Assembly (NCBI GenBank): GCA_050247135.1
Contig: JBFWUT010000012.1
Coordinates: 1 to 64,000 of the forward strand
From: Berkiella sp050247135
Lineage (GTDB): Bacteria > Pseudomonadota > Gammaproteobacteria > Berkiellales > Berkiellaceae
DNA: 64,000 nt
Reading direction: 5' to 3'
Below, piece by piece: positions 1-8,376 of the stretch. The notes beneath the pieces were generated by a model. It was given only the letters and a program-made list of their open reading frames with translations. It was not told where the DNA came from and ran no database searches. Both the position numbers and the translations under genes were made by a program. Within the stretch, counting starts at the first letter, position 1; the number at the start of each line of letters is the position of its first letter.

Positions 1-23
1 TATAAAGAAAGAGCCCTGTGGTA

Positions 24-398
24 TTACTTCATTTGTTCAATTGCGTAGATTCGGATATAAAGCTTTTCACCATTATTCTGCATCATTTCTTCATGGCGCT
101 TTTCCATGTGGGCTTTGATCTTTTCAACGCGCTCTTTATTTTTATCACGAAAGGCCTGTTTTTCAGCATCAGGGAGTGAATCCCATTTTTTTCTGGCATT
201 GATCATGAGCGCTTTGCGTTGTTCTGGTGTCATATTTTTAATTTTGGCACGAGCACCTTTGAGCGTACCTTCTTGATCCATCGAAGCAATGGTAGGATCG
301 GGATCAGGTTCGGTCGGATGAGTGGTAGGCGCTGCACTAGCAAGTGATGAAAAGCTGATAATAAGGCTGGACAAAAGAGCAGTAACGATTGTTTTCAT
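24..398 (-). CDS. small secreted protein of unknown function
   Basis: Predicted exported protein of about 124 residues. The N-terminus (MKTIVTALLSSLIISFSSLA) is a classical signal peptide ending near SASA, followed by a short Pro/Asp-rich linker and a highly charged helical region with a TPEQRKAL motif and many Lys/Glu residues. I chose the Met at 398 because an AGGG Shine-Dalgarno lies 7 bases upstream; a start at 419 would put seven residues before the signal peptide. The charged periplasmic helix is loosely reminiscent of Spy/CpxP-like or DUF3106-like proteins, but no family motif is certain. The function is unknown. Confidence 0.6.
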   Translation of the reverse strand: MKTIVTALLSSLIISFSSLASAAPTTHPTEPDPDPTIASMDQEGTLKGARAKIKNMTPEQRKALMINARKKWDSLPDAEKQAFRDKNKERVEKIKAHMEKRHEEMMQNNGEKLYIRIYAIEQMK

Positions 399-459
399 AG
401 CTATACCCTTCTTGATCATGATTGGATAACCTCAAAGAGTATAGCGTTTTTTTTAATGA

Positions 460-1368
460 TTACTTAGTCTTTTTTGGTGCAGCTTTGCCTATAGGCTTTT
501 CTGCATCATCAGTTGCTTTTCTTTTGCCTGTTTCTTTTGGCTTTGTTGAGGTTGCTTGCTTAAACTGCGTTAGAATTTTAGTTGGTTTAGCCTGTTGCAC
601 TACTAATTCTGGATGTTCTTTGCTAAGACGCTGATATTCTGCATCGAGATAGGCAGGCAATTTCTCAACCACTGCAAGACGAAGTGGATTCAACTTAGGT
701 AAATGTTTGCTGGTTAATTCATCAAACAAGGAAATCAGTTTTTCACTTTCATCAGTTTTGAGTTTTAGTTCTTTACAGATATCCTGGGCCATTTTCTTGA
801 CCTTAGCTTTGATTTTGGTGATATCCAGCTTAGTGTTTTCAGCAACAATATCTTTAGCGATTATTTTGCTGTCTAGGTCTTGTAATAATGACATTTTTTT
901 TGCTTTGCTGAGTTTACCAAAGCCATTAATGTCTTTTAACAGGGCTTCTATTTTAGAATAATTTTTATGGTCTACCAATGTTGCGGCAAAGTCTTTCACC
1001 GCTGCAATAGATTTCATTTTAGGTAACGCTTTCTTAAATTCCTCAACGCTCGCAAAATCAGCGATATGGTTTCCAACGATATCGGTAAGCGTGTCTAGCA
1101 AGGCATCGCCTTTGAGATCAGCTATCGCTTCATTGGAGGCTTCAATCATTGCGAGTAGCGCTGTTTTTAACTCAGGCGCTTTTTTTTGTGGGTCAAGGTT
1201 GGTGAAGGTCGCTTTCATGTCAATCAGTTTTAAGGTTACCTCTTTTATGTAGGGAGCTAACTCTTCCTCTAGTTTGGGTCGCACCGCGTAAGATTTCCCA
1301 AGCGAAGTAGAGGCTCCGTAGGCAACTGCTGTGTTGGTAACTGCTTCAACAATCCCGAATAATGACAT
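460..1368 (-). CDS. hypothetical lysine-rich, mostly helical protein
   Basis: About 302 residues with no signal peptide and no family that I recognise. The N-terminal 25 residues are mildly hydrophobic, the body is helical with regular Leu/Lys/Asp spacing, and the C-terminal 40 residues are a basic, disordered tail rich in Lys, Pro and Thr. A GGGGA motif sits just upstream of the Met at 1368, so that start is preferred to the Met at 1383. The long basic tail and lack of a recognisable enzyme fold resemble effector-like proteins of intracellular bacteria; that is inference only. Confidence 0.55.
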   Translation of the reverse strand: MSLFGIVEAVTNTAVAYGASTSLGKSYAVRPKLEEELAPYIKEVTLKLIDMKATFTNLDPQKKAPELKTALLAMIEASNEAIADLKGDALLDTLTDIVGNHIADFASVEEFKKALPKMKSIAAVKDFAATLVDHKNYSKIEALLKDINGFGKLSKAKKMSLLQDLDSKIIAKDIVAENTKLDITKIKAKVKKMAQDICKELKLKTDESEKLISLFDELTSKHLPKLNPLRLAVVEKLPAYLDAEYQRLSKEHPELVVQQAKPTKILTQFKQATSTKPKETGKRKATDDAEKPIGKAAPKKTK

Positions 1369-1548
1369 GTGAGTTTTCCCCATTAGTTAAACAACTGTGA
1401 TGCGCCGCATTGTACGGCGAATCGCTACAGATGGAATAAAAAACCGATGAATGGCGTGATAAGAGCGGCAAAAGATGCAAGAAAATCGACTAACTAATTG
1501 TTTGTGTGATATGAGATGAGGGTTACTTAGGGTGTGAGGAGAACATTC

Positions 1549-1770
1549 ATGAATAAAATTTTACTATCTATGCTGAGCATTGTTCTAAGTGGTTGGATAT
1601 CCATTGCGAGTGCGCAAAGCAACCTTCCCCAGGGTGCCCTTGAAGCCTGTAGCGATAAAGATCATGGCGATGTCTGCTCCTTTGAAAATGATTTTGGGGA
1701 TTCGATTGACGGAGCTTGTGGGTATCAGGGAGGCGTAGAGGGGAAGCTGATTTGTGTACCTATCGACTAA
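1549..1770 (+). CDS. small secreted four-cysteine protein
   Basis: A 73-residue protein with a signal peptide (MNKILLSMLSIVLSGWISIA, cleavage likely after ASA) and a short acidic mature part containing four Cys in a C-x(8)-C-x(14)-C-x(11)-C-like spacing with a GDVCSF motif and a closing CVP. This pattern matches a widespread but uncharacterised class of small exported bacterial proteins, probably with two disulfides. The ATG at 1549 has a GAGGAG Shine-Dalgarno; the in-frame GTG at 1534 lies inside that site and is not credible. Its role is unknown. Confidence 0.6.
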   Translation: MNKILLSMLSIVLSGWISIASAQSNLPQGALEACSDKDHGDVCSFENDFGDSIDGACGYQGGVEGKLICVPID

Positions 1771-1786
1771 TATTTTGGATAGGTAG

Positions 1787-1807
1787 GGGCTGACCATGTG
1801 TCAGCCC
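1787..1807. terminator. bidirectional hairpin between convergent genes
   Basis: Perfect 8-bp stem GGGCTGAC / GTCAGCCC with a 5-base loop, placed in the 50-base gap between two convergent genes. There is no long T run on the plus side, so termination strength is uncertain. Confidence 0.5.
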
Positions 1808-1821
1808 TCACTTAAAAATGA

Positions 1822-3558
1822 CTAGGAGTTTTCTAACCATGTGTCAATTTGTGCTCGCAACATCGGCAAAGTGACTGCGCCTTGTTTGAGCACTTGATTG
1901 TGGTATTCACGAATATCGAAGCGCTCACCGAGTTGGTTTTTAGCCTTAGCTCGCAGTGTTTCGATTTCACGCTTACCCAGCATGTAAGAGGTGGCTTGTC
2001 CTGGCAGCATGATGTAACGATCGACTTCTGCTTCAATAATGTGATTTTCTAAAGCCGTATGCTTTTGCAAATACTCAATCGCTTGTTCCCTTGTCCAGTT
2101 CATCGCATGAATACCGGGATCAACCACTAAACGAGCAGTGCGCAATGCTTCATTAGAAAGCATTCCTAGACGTGAGATATCATCACGATAGAGCCCCATT
2201 TCATCTGCTAAGCGTTCAGTATACAATGCCCACCCTTCACCGAAGCCTGAATTCCACAAATACTTATTCAGACTATGTTGACTTTTATCTTCAATCGCGA
2301 GTGACACTTGAAAATGGTGCCCAGGAATGAGCTCATGAAATAATGTGGCTTCCTGATCGAGTCGGTTCTTTTTTTCAGGTTCATAGGTATTGATATAGAA
2401 GATCCCAGGACGTGCTCCATCATCACTGGGGGGATGATATTCTCCCGCGGCACCGGTTTTAGCGCGGTGTAAAGGGTAAGGCTTAAGGGTGCCTTTGGCT
2501 TTAGGTACAAGATCAAACCAGCTAGGGGCTTTACCGTAAGCTCGCGCTAAAGCTTCTTCATTATACGCCAATATGTCGGCTTCGTTTTTGAAAGCATTTT
2601 TAGGGTCTATTTTGGCTAAACGAAAAACAGTTGCCATATCGGTTTGGCCAAATTCACGCTGTCCAATTTCGGCGACTTCCTTTTTCAACTGCTCCATGTG
2701 GGTTAGACCAAAATCATAAATTTCTTTAGGAGCAATGCTGAGTGTGGTTTCTTGTTTGAGTTTCGCCTCATAGCACGCGAGTTTACCTGGCAAGGCAGAG
2801 ACAGCAATAGTTGCTCTTGCTTTAGGTAGGTATTCTTTTTTAAGAAAATCACAATAGCGTGATAACGCAGGATTAATTTGAGTTGTTACGATTTTCGCCA
2901 TTTGCTTTTTAAAGGTTTCATCAGCACTTCTTGCCGCAAATTCATAATAAGGCGATTTTTCGACGGGTGTATCGAGAATAATAGCCAATTGATTGATGAC
3001 GCGCTCAACCGCGGGTTTAGGGGCAACATAACCTTGTTCTAAACCAAGATGTAAATTATGGATCTCTTCATCAACAATGAGATTGACCGTCTGCCAGCGT
3101 TTAAGGGCATTGTTACGATCTTGTTCTGTGCCGACGGGTTGTTTTTCTGCGACAGCGGCAAGCATATTATGCCAGCCCCATAAGGGGTTCACATTCCAGA
3201 GTTCATCATGACAAAGACGAATCGCTTGACGGTTTTCAAGCGATTCTTTCAAGAGCTGATAACTGATTAAAGCGCTGGCTTGTAGCTGGTTAGCCGAGAT
3301 TTTGTTCAAGCGCTTGAGATAATCATCTTCGATGGCTTGCCATTCTTTAAGCGCGGCCAGGGAATGATCAGTAAACTTATCTTGAGAGATATCAGTACGG
3401 CCCCAATACATGCCAAGCTCTGGAAACTGTTTAAAATAAGCCTTTTCATAAGCTGAGGCGAGTTCAAAAACTTGGTCTTGGTAGGATGATTTCATATGGG
3501 CCAACGCTGAAAAATGAAAAAAACATAATAGCACAAGAAAAAGAATTCTGTTATTCAT
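1822..3558 (-). CDS. DUF885 family metallopeptidase-like protein, exported
   Basis: A 578-residue protein with an N-terminal signal peptide (MNNRILFLVLLCFFHFSALA). It matches the DUF885 family: a mostly helical body with the zinc-peptidase-like motif HELIPGHH at about residues 408-415, a downstream EGWALYTERLADEMG motif supplying the likely third ligand, and the typical C-terminal PGQATSYMLGKREI segment. Family members are thought to be metallocarboxypeptidase-like or dipeptidyl enzymes, but the substrate is unknown. It is the last gene of a tight minus-strand set with yceI (17-base gap) and the DUF2282 gene. GTGAG lies 5 bases before the ATG. Confidence 0.85.
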   Translation of the reverse strand: MNNRILFLVLLCFFHFSALAHMKSSYQDQVFELASAYEKAYFKQFPELGMYWGRTDISQDKFTDHSLAALKEWQAIEDDYLKRLNKISANQLQASALISYQLLKESLENRQAIRLCHDELWNVNPLWGWHNMLAAVAEKQPVGTEQDRNNALKRWQTVNLIVDEEIHNLHLGLEQGYVAPKPAVERVINQLAIILDTPVEKSPYYEFAARSADETFKKQMAKIVTTQINPALSRYCDFLKKEYLPKARATIAVSALPGKLACYEAKLKQETTLSIAPKEIYDFGLTHMEQLKKEVAEIGQREFGQTDMATVFRLAKIDPKNAFKNEADILAYNEEALARAYGKAPSWFDLVPKAKGTLKPYPLHRAKTGAAGEYHPPSDDGARPGIFYINTYEPEKKNRLDQEATLFHELIPGHHFQVSLAIEDKSQHSLNKYLWNSGFGEGWALYTERLADEMGLYRDDISRLGMLSNEALRTARLVVDPGIHAMNWTREQAIEYLQKHTALENHIIEAEVDRYIMLPGQATSYMLGKREIETLRAKAKNQLGERFDIREYHNQVLKQGAVTLPMLRAQIDTWLENS

Positions 3559-3574
3559 AACAACTCACTACATT

Positions 3575-4135
3575 TTAAGAAGCTTCTACTTCGATAGTTA
3601 GATTGACATCATCACTCACACCAGGTAGCAAGGCTTTTATGCCAAAATCAGAGCGTTTTAATTGTGTGGTGGCACTGAAACCTATGGTTTCTTTATCGTT
3701 AATAGGATTTTTGCCTTGTTGATTTTGCTTAACGTCTAAGGTTACATCTTTGGTAACACCATGCAATGTGAGCTTACCCTGCACTTTGGTTATGGCATTA
3801 TTTTTCACTTCGACTTTATCGCTCACGAAGGTTGCCGTAGGGAATTGCTCAACATTAAAAAAGAGCTTGCCTTTTAAGTGTTTATCTAAATCAGGGATCC
3901 CTGTAGTGCCATTGTTGAGTTTAAGAGTCGCAGTGACTTTGCTGGCGACAGGATTTTTGGGATCATAATCAATCTTACCTTCTGCGAACCATTTACCGCT
4001 GGGATTAGAAAATCCAAAATGATTGATTTTCCATTGTACATAGCTGTGTAAAGGATCGAGCGTATAAGTTGCGCCAAAAGCAACAGGCTGTAGACACAAT
4101 GCCAACAAAGCACTTAACAATGTTGTTGATTTCAT
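3575..4135 (-). CDS. YceI family periplasmic protein
   Basis: A 186-residue protein with a signal peptide ending near AFGA, then a YceI-type lipocalin-like beta-barrel: YTLDPLHSYVQWKINHFGFS at the start, GKLTLHGVTKDVTLDV in the middle, and a closing DFGIKALLPGVSDDVNLTIEVEA segment. YceI proteins bind isoprenoid-like lipids in the periplasm and are often stress-induced; the physiological ligand here is not known. It lies 3 bases downstream of the DUF2282 gene and has an AAGGAT Shine-Dalgarno overlapping that gene's stop. The three genes are probably one transcript. Confidence 0.9.
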   Translation of the reverse strand: MKSTTLLSALLALCLQPVAFGATYTLDPLHSYVQWKINHFGFSNPSGKWFAEGKIDYDPKNPVASKVTATLKLNNGTTGIPDLDKHLKGKLFFNVEQFPTATFVSDKVEVKNNAITKVQGKLTLHGVTKDVTLDVKQNQQGKNPINDKETIGFSATTQLKRSDFGIKALLPGVSDDVNLTIEVEAS

Positions 4136-4138
4136 GTG

Positions 4139-4438
4139 TTATCCTTTTTTATCGGCAGCAATAGGCTTAAGACTGGCTCCGGCAATTTTCTCACAAGTAC
4201 CTTTAGGCAGGAGTAAAAAAGCATCGCCTTGCTTATCCGTTGTGGCAGAGCCGGCACAGGCTGATTGTGCTGTTTGGCAATCGTTCAGTCCCGCTTTGAC
4301 AATACCGTAGCATTTTTCGGTTTCAGGTATTGCTGCAGGTTTTGACTCATCTGATTGAGCCGCGATCGAGAGAGAGGAGATAAGTGCCAAAGCAGAAGCC
4401 ATCGTTGCTTTTAAAGAGAGCGCATCTTTGTTTTTCAT
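4139..4438 (-). CDS. DUF2282 family protein, bufferin-like (BufA1-type) precursor
   Basis: A 99-residue protein with a long signal-peptide-like N-terminus (to about residue 27, SIAAQ). The mature part carries the DUF2282 signature: EKCYGIVKAGLNDC, then a third Cys in SACAG, then LPKGTCEKI, giving the four conserved Cys. DUF2282 proteins were recently described as bufferins, ribosomally made peptides whose Cys are modified to thiooxazoles that buffer copper in the periplasm, normally matured by DUF692 (BufB) with a DUF2063-type partner (BufC). Neither partner is visible in this window. The gene leads an operon with yceI and the DUF885 gene. Family assignment is firm; function in copper buffering is inferred. 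Confidence 0.85.
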   Translation of the reverse strand: MKNKDALSLKATMASALALISSLSIAAQSDESKPAAIPETEKCYGIVKAGLNDCQTAQSACAGSATTDKQGDAFLLLPKGTCEKIAGASLKPIAADKKG

Positions 4439-4648
4439 CTTGCTTATTTCCTTAGCTGAAACGCAAAGGATGAGTCTACACTGCGAATCGCGTTGGGAGC
4501 AAAGCCCTTTTACATATTGTTAGGTGTAGTTACTTTGAGTTCATGGATTCAGGTTGTAGGTCAATTGACCTAATTCATTGAACTTTTCCACTGAGAATGC
4601 ACTCTTATCCTATGAATCAATATAAAAGAAAAAAGGTAGGATGAGTGC

Positions 4649-7036
4649 ATGCCACGGCAAACTGATGCGGAAGTAGCGGCGATTACACAAGCTGTGAGCA
4701 AGGCGAATTCGTTGGATAAACTCATTGAGGTTATTGCAGCACAAGATATGCTTTTGGCACAAAACGGAGCTGAGCTTGATAAAAACAAGATGATCGTACG
4801 TTTAATGCAGATCAAAAATGATAAATTGGTATTACAAGCGGCTGCACAGGGAAATTATCCTTGGGGAGGCTCTGATCTAACCAGCAATTATAATCTCAGA
4901 AATAAAATTGAAGAATGTGCAAAGAAAGCATTTGCTAAACTCAATGCTGCAGCTGATGATGACTCTGATACAGAAATTGATTCGCCTCATGTAGAGGCTG
5001 AACTGCAGTCATTATCTTCTGATGATGATTTACCAGTGGTCAATTTAGCAGCTCCCTTTCGCTACGTGCCCAAATCGCAAGCAGCTATCCCCAAAAATGC
5101 TGACTTTAAAGATTTTGTAGAGAGATTATCATTAGTAAAATGGCATACTCCAGGTCCCAAATTGGGCGCCTTACTCTCTTCTGCTGCCAGAGAAAAGATC
5201 TTTGATTATTTTTTGGCTGACACCGATCCTTCAGTAGCAGCTCATTTCAGTGGTACGCAGCTCCTTAAAATTCGAAGAGAGATGGCCAATATTGCTGCAC
5301 TTAAACCAGGCGAAGCATACCGCTTAGATAAAAAAATTACCGGATTACCTCGAACATTGAATGTGTTACGAGGCGACGATGGTCAGTTCATGCTGATAGT
5401 CGAAACTAAAAGCAAACTTGCAAATGAGTCCAAGCAAAAATTACCGCACATTGGGGGCACCACGAAAACAGGCAAGCCAGCCTGGCGAATTGATGCAGGT
5501 GAAGTAGAATATTTTAACTTGGTCGCCAAAGTCAGAGATCAACACGATATTATTGAACTTAGCCAAGAAGTAGAGTTGTCTAAAAAAATGGCCTCCCCAG
5601 AAGTCCAACAAAATGTTTTGGGTGCAAAATTTACCAATAAAGGTCAAGAAAAAATCAGTGTCTACTCGGTTAAGGCTGATGACAGTTTAGAAACTATAGT
5701 GAGAAATGGAACCACAAAGGGACTCTCTATCGAAGAACAAGATTCTCTGATCTTGGAGCTTTTAAAGGGGACAAAAATTTTTCATGATCAAAACTATGTT
5801 CATCAGGATTTAAAACCGGGAAATATCCTAGTTTATAAAGATGCAGTCAGTGGCTATCATTTAAAGCTAACCGATTTTGGGTTGGTGAGAAAAAATGGCT
5901 ATAACGAAGCCGCTTTAGGCACAGCTGGCTATCAATCGCCAGAGATCTCTTATTATCATTCAGACCCTTTGGTTCATAACCATGCTTATTTTAATAGCGT
6001 CCACGGCGTGCATTCACTTGCGCATAACATTTATAAAAATAATCCACATATTTATCCTGCGGATGGTTCGGGCAGGGCCGCAATCAAAAAGCCTGATTTA
6101 TCGAATGATATGTGGTCAATTGGGGTGATTGCTTTTGAAATCCGTTATGGCCGGCAACCCGCGGCTAGCGATTGGCCTACGATTCAAGCCGATCCTTTGC
6201 TCAAAGGTCTTTTTACCGATAGAGCCAATAGAATCAATATCAATGCGGCAATCAACATTCATAAGGATCAAATCGCGTTGCGTGTACCGCCGTTACCACC
6301 ATTACCACCTATACCCTCGCTTGCTTCTGTATCCATGCCAGTGCCATCGGTTCCCTTGCCGCCAGTACCTAAGCGTCATCCGCCTTTAAGAAGAACAGAG
6401 GCAAAAAAACAGCTAATAACACCGGCTGTCATAAAAGGTGAGGCAGAATTATTGCAAGCATTGCCGCCAGCACCAAATCCTGCACGGCCACCTTTGCAAA
6501 GGACGATAGGAGTACGCCAACTTCCCATTCAACCGCTACCACCCTCTGGAACACCACCACGTTCTGAAACACCGCCACCGCCAGCAGGAACACCGCCTGG
6601 TTCTGAAACACCGCCGCCGCCTCCTGCCAGAACGCTTCGACGTGCGCCTGCGATTAAATCGCTTCGACAGCCACAAGATGCGGTGGGTGAATTGTTGACA
6701 AAGGGTCCTCAATTACAATCCTTAGCCGATCCACATTTTGCCCCATTTCTCGATGCCATAACTTTCATCAATTCTGCCCAAGGGAAATTGATCCCTAAAG
6801 AGGAACAGGCGAAGTGCCTTTATGGCTTATTGGCAATGATTCAATTACCGCCACAGCAAAAAGAAGTATCCGAGACCAAGGCTCGATTTATTAAAGAGAA
6901 CAAAGCGTATTTAGAAAACCAATTTCCGCAAGCCATCAAACCTCTCAAAGCGCTGTCGACTGAACAAATGAAAGCAGTCGTAGAGGGGGTTTTTCAACCT
7001 CGAAAAGCCCCAAGATCAAAAAAGTTGAGTGACTAA
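4649..7036 (+). CDS. eukaryotic-like Ser/Thr protein kinase with proline-rich tail, candidate effector
   Basis: A 795-residue protein. Residues 1-130 are helical and end in an acidic stretch; a kinase domain spans roughly 220-530. The catalytic loop is HQDLKPGN (H385, D387), the metal-binding DFG is at 409-411, the activation segment ends in GTAGYQSPE, and the F-helix motif is DMWSIGVIAFE. Arg of HRD is Gln here. A proline-rich region (about 547-665) contains short repeated PPRSETPPPP-like units, followed by a helical C-terminal domain. No signal peptide or membrane segment is seen. Large Pro-rich kinases with no partner operon in this lineage are typical of secreted effectors, but secretion is inferred. 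Confidence 0.85.
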   Translation: MPRQTDAEVAAITQAVSKANSLDKLIEVIAAQDMLLAQNGAELDKNKMIVRLMQIKNDKLVLQAAAQGNYPWGGSDLTSNYNLRNKIEECAKKAFAKLNAAADDDSDTEIDSPHVEAELQSLSSDDDLPVVNLAAPFRYVPKSQAAIPKNADFKDFVERLSLVKWHTPGPKLGALLSSAAREKIFDYFLADTDPSVAAHFSGTQLLKIRREMANIAALKPGEAYRLDKKITGLPRTLNVLRGDDGQFMLIVETKSKLANESKQKLPHIGGTTKTGKPAWRIDAGEVEYFNLVAKVRDQHDIIELSQEVELSKKMASPEVQQNVLGAKFTNKGQEKISVYSVKADDSLETIVRNGTTKGLSIEEQDSLILELLKGTKIFHDQNYVHQDLKPGNILVYKDAVSGYHLKLTDFGLVRKNGYNEAALGTAGYQSPEISYYHSDPLVHNHAYFNSVHGVHSLAHNIYKNNPHIYPADGSGRAAIKKPDLSNDMWSIGVIAFEIRYGRQPAASDWPTIQADPLLKGLFTDRANRININAAINIHKDQIALRVPPLPPLPPIPSLASVSMPVPSVPLPPVPKRHPPLRRTEAKKQLITPAVIKGEAELLQALPPAPNPARPPLQRTIGVRQLPIQPLPPSGTPPRSETPPPPAGTPPGSETPPPPPARTLRRAPAIKSLRQPQDAVGELLTKGPQLQSLADPHFAPFLDAITFINSAQGKLIPKEEQAKCLYGLLAMIQLPPQQKEVSETKARFIKENKAYLENQFPQAIKPLKALSTEQMKAVVEGVFQPRKAPRSKKLSD

Positions 7037-7037
7037 A

Positions 7038-7304
7038 ATGAAACAATTTACCTCACTGATGATATTACTTTGCACGCTTAGCAGCTCGTGTGTGTTTGCC
7101 CGTGATATGATTGTGCCTTATCATCCCCGTTTAAGCCCGGATAGGGAGCGTTGGAATGATCCGGGGCCTGCTAAAACCCCAGGCGAGTGGATGCATCCCA
7201 GTCAACGTGACAATGATAACGATGGTATTCCCAATTATAAGGATAAAGATGACGACAATGATGGGATCCCTGACAATGTTGACAAAAAGCAATACTCAAA
7301 ATAG
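7038..7304 (+). CDS. small exported calcium-binding-repeat protein (thrombospondin type 3-like)
   Basis: An 88-residue protein starting at the ATG one base after the kinase stop codon. A signal peptide (MKQFTSLMILLCTLSSSCVFA) is followed by a Pro-rich segment and two acidic DxDxDGIPxxxD repeats (DNDNDGIPNYKDKDDD and NDGIPDNVDKK), the signature of thrombospondin type 3 calcium-binding repeats. Its 3' end overlaps the start of the msrBA gene by about 29 bases in another frame, so translation is likely coupled. The ligand or partner is unknown. Confidence 0.7.
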   Translation: MKQFTSLMILLCTLSSSCVFARDMIVPYHPRLSPDRERWNDPGPAKTPGEWMHPSQRDNDNDGIPNYKDKDDDNDGIPDNVDKKQYSK

Positions 7305-8160
7305 CCCTTACAAAACCGCTAGCTTGCCTAAAGTCGTCTTAGCGGTCGTCAAACACAAAGGCACAGAATATCCATTTACTGGCGCTTATAATGATTCTGA
7401 TGAAAAGGGGACCTATTTGTGCCGTTTATGTGGTTTAGCGCTATTTCGAGGCGATCATAAATTTCACTCAGGTTGTGGTTGGCCAAGTTTTGATGAAGAA
7501 ATTCCCGATACCGTTTTGCGCAAAAACGATCCCGATGGCAAAAGAACCGAAATTGTTTGTGCGCGTTGCGAGGCTCATTTGGGGCATGTGTTTGCGGGTG
7601 AACGATTAACCACCAAAAACCTTCGCCACTGCGTTAATTCGTTATCTTTGGATTTTGTGACGGATCAAACTGTCATGGACTCAGAAGAAGCCATTTTTGC
7701 TTGCGGATGTTTTTGGGGAGTTGAGTATTATTTTAAACGCCACCCGGGTGTGTTAAAAACCGAAGTGGGTTACACAGGTGGCATGACCGAGAACCCATCC
7801 TATCAGGAGATCTGCCGAGGTAATACAGGCCATATTGAAGCCATTCGCGTGTTATATGACCCATCCAAAACCAGTTATGAGCAGTTAGCGAAGTTCTTTT
7901 TTGAGATCCATGATCCATCGCAAGAAAATGGTCAAGGCCCCGATCTAGGTGAGCAATACCTCAGTAGAGTTTATTATTATGATGAAACTCAAAAAGAGAT
8001 CATAGAGGGGCTTATTAGTGAACTTCAACATAAGGGTTACCCCATTGCTACCCAATTAAAGCCCGTGAGTGTTTTCTGGCCAGCGGAAACCTACCATCAA
8101 GATTATTATGAAAAAACGGGCAAGCAGCCCTATTGTCATCGTTATACCAAAAAATTCTAA
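7276..8160 (+). CDS. msrBA: bifunctional methionine sulfoxide reductase MsrB-MsrA fusion
   Basis: A 294-residue fusion repairing both methionine sulfoxide epimers. The N-terminal MsrB domain has HKGTEYPFTGAY, two zinc-binding CxxC pairs (CRLC, CARC) and the catalytic RHCVNS (C119). The C-terminal MsrA domain starts at IFACGCFWG with catalytic C145 and ends with YHQDYYEK. MsrB-then-MsrA order occurs in several bacterial fusions. The frame is open back to 7156, but the upstream part only mirrors the acidic-repeat gene in another frame; the ATG at 7276 with an upstream GGGA is the best start (7261 is possible). No signal peptide is seen, so the protein is probably cytoplasmic. Confidence 0.92.
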   Translation: MLTKSNTQNSPYKTASLPKVVLAVVKHKGTEYPFTGAYNDSDEKGTYLCRLCGLALFRGDHKFHSGCGWPSFDEEIPDTVLRKNDPDGKRTEIVCARCEAHLGHVFAGERLTTKNLRHCVNSLSLDFVTDQTVMDSEEAIFACGCFWGVEYYFKRHPGVLKTEVGYTGGMTENPSYQEICRGNTGHIEAIRVLYDPSKTSYEQLAKFFFEIHDPSQENGQGPDLGEQYLSRVYYYDETQKEIIEGLISELQHKGYPIATQLKPVSVFWPAETYHQDYYEKTGKQPYCHRYTKKF

Positions 8161-8170
8161 TTTCTGATCC

Positions 8171-8369
8171 CCTCTCCCATTAATGCTGTCTCTTCTACAC
8201 AAGTATACCCAGCTAAAGAATACCAGCTTATTTTGAAGCGACTCGTCGCACAGGGATGTGTGCGACGTAGGGCAAGGATGCCCACAGAGCAGAAAAATAA
8301 GCTGGTATTCTTCGGCAAATCAAAAATGTGACTAAGAGACAGCCCATTAATGGGAGAGAGTTAGGGAGA
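8171..8369. repeat. nested long inverted-repeat element
   Basis: Nested palindromes fill the gap between msrBA and yqhA. The outer arms at 8171-8195 and 8334-8360 (core CTCCCATTAATG, then CTGTCTCTT) are complementary apart from a 2-base bulge. The middle arms at 8216-8234 and 8294-8312 (AAGAATACCAGCTTATTTT and its complement) are a perfect 19-bp pair. The inner arms at 8244-8251 and 8260-8267 (CGTCGCAC / GTGCGACG) are perfect over 8 bp. The whole can fold into one cruciform about 190 bases long. The organisation resembles a non-coding palindromic repeat or MITE-like element; whether it is multicopy cannot be seen here. Confidence 0.75.
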
Positions 8370-8376
8370 GGGTTGC

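Noticed and set aside
422..634. Plus-strand open frame of 70 codons
   Set aside because: Lies entirely antisense to the hypothetical gene at 460-1368, with no Shine-Dalgarno or independent family; shadow frame.
7156..7275. N-terminal extension of the msrBA frame
   Set aside because: It only mirrors the acidic-repeat gene in another frame, and MsrB homologues begin near residue 41 of this frame; a start at 7276 is more credible.
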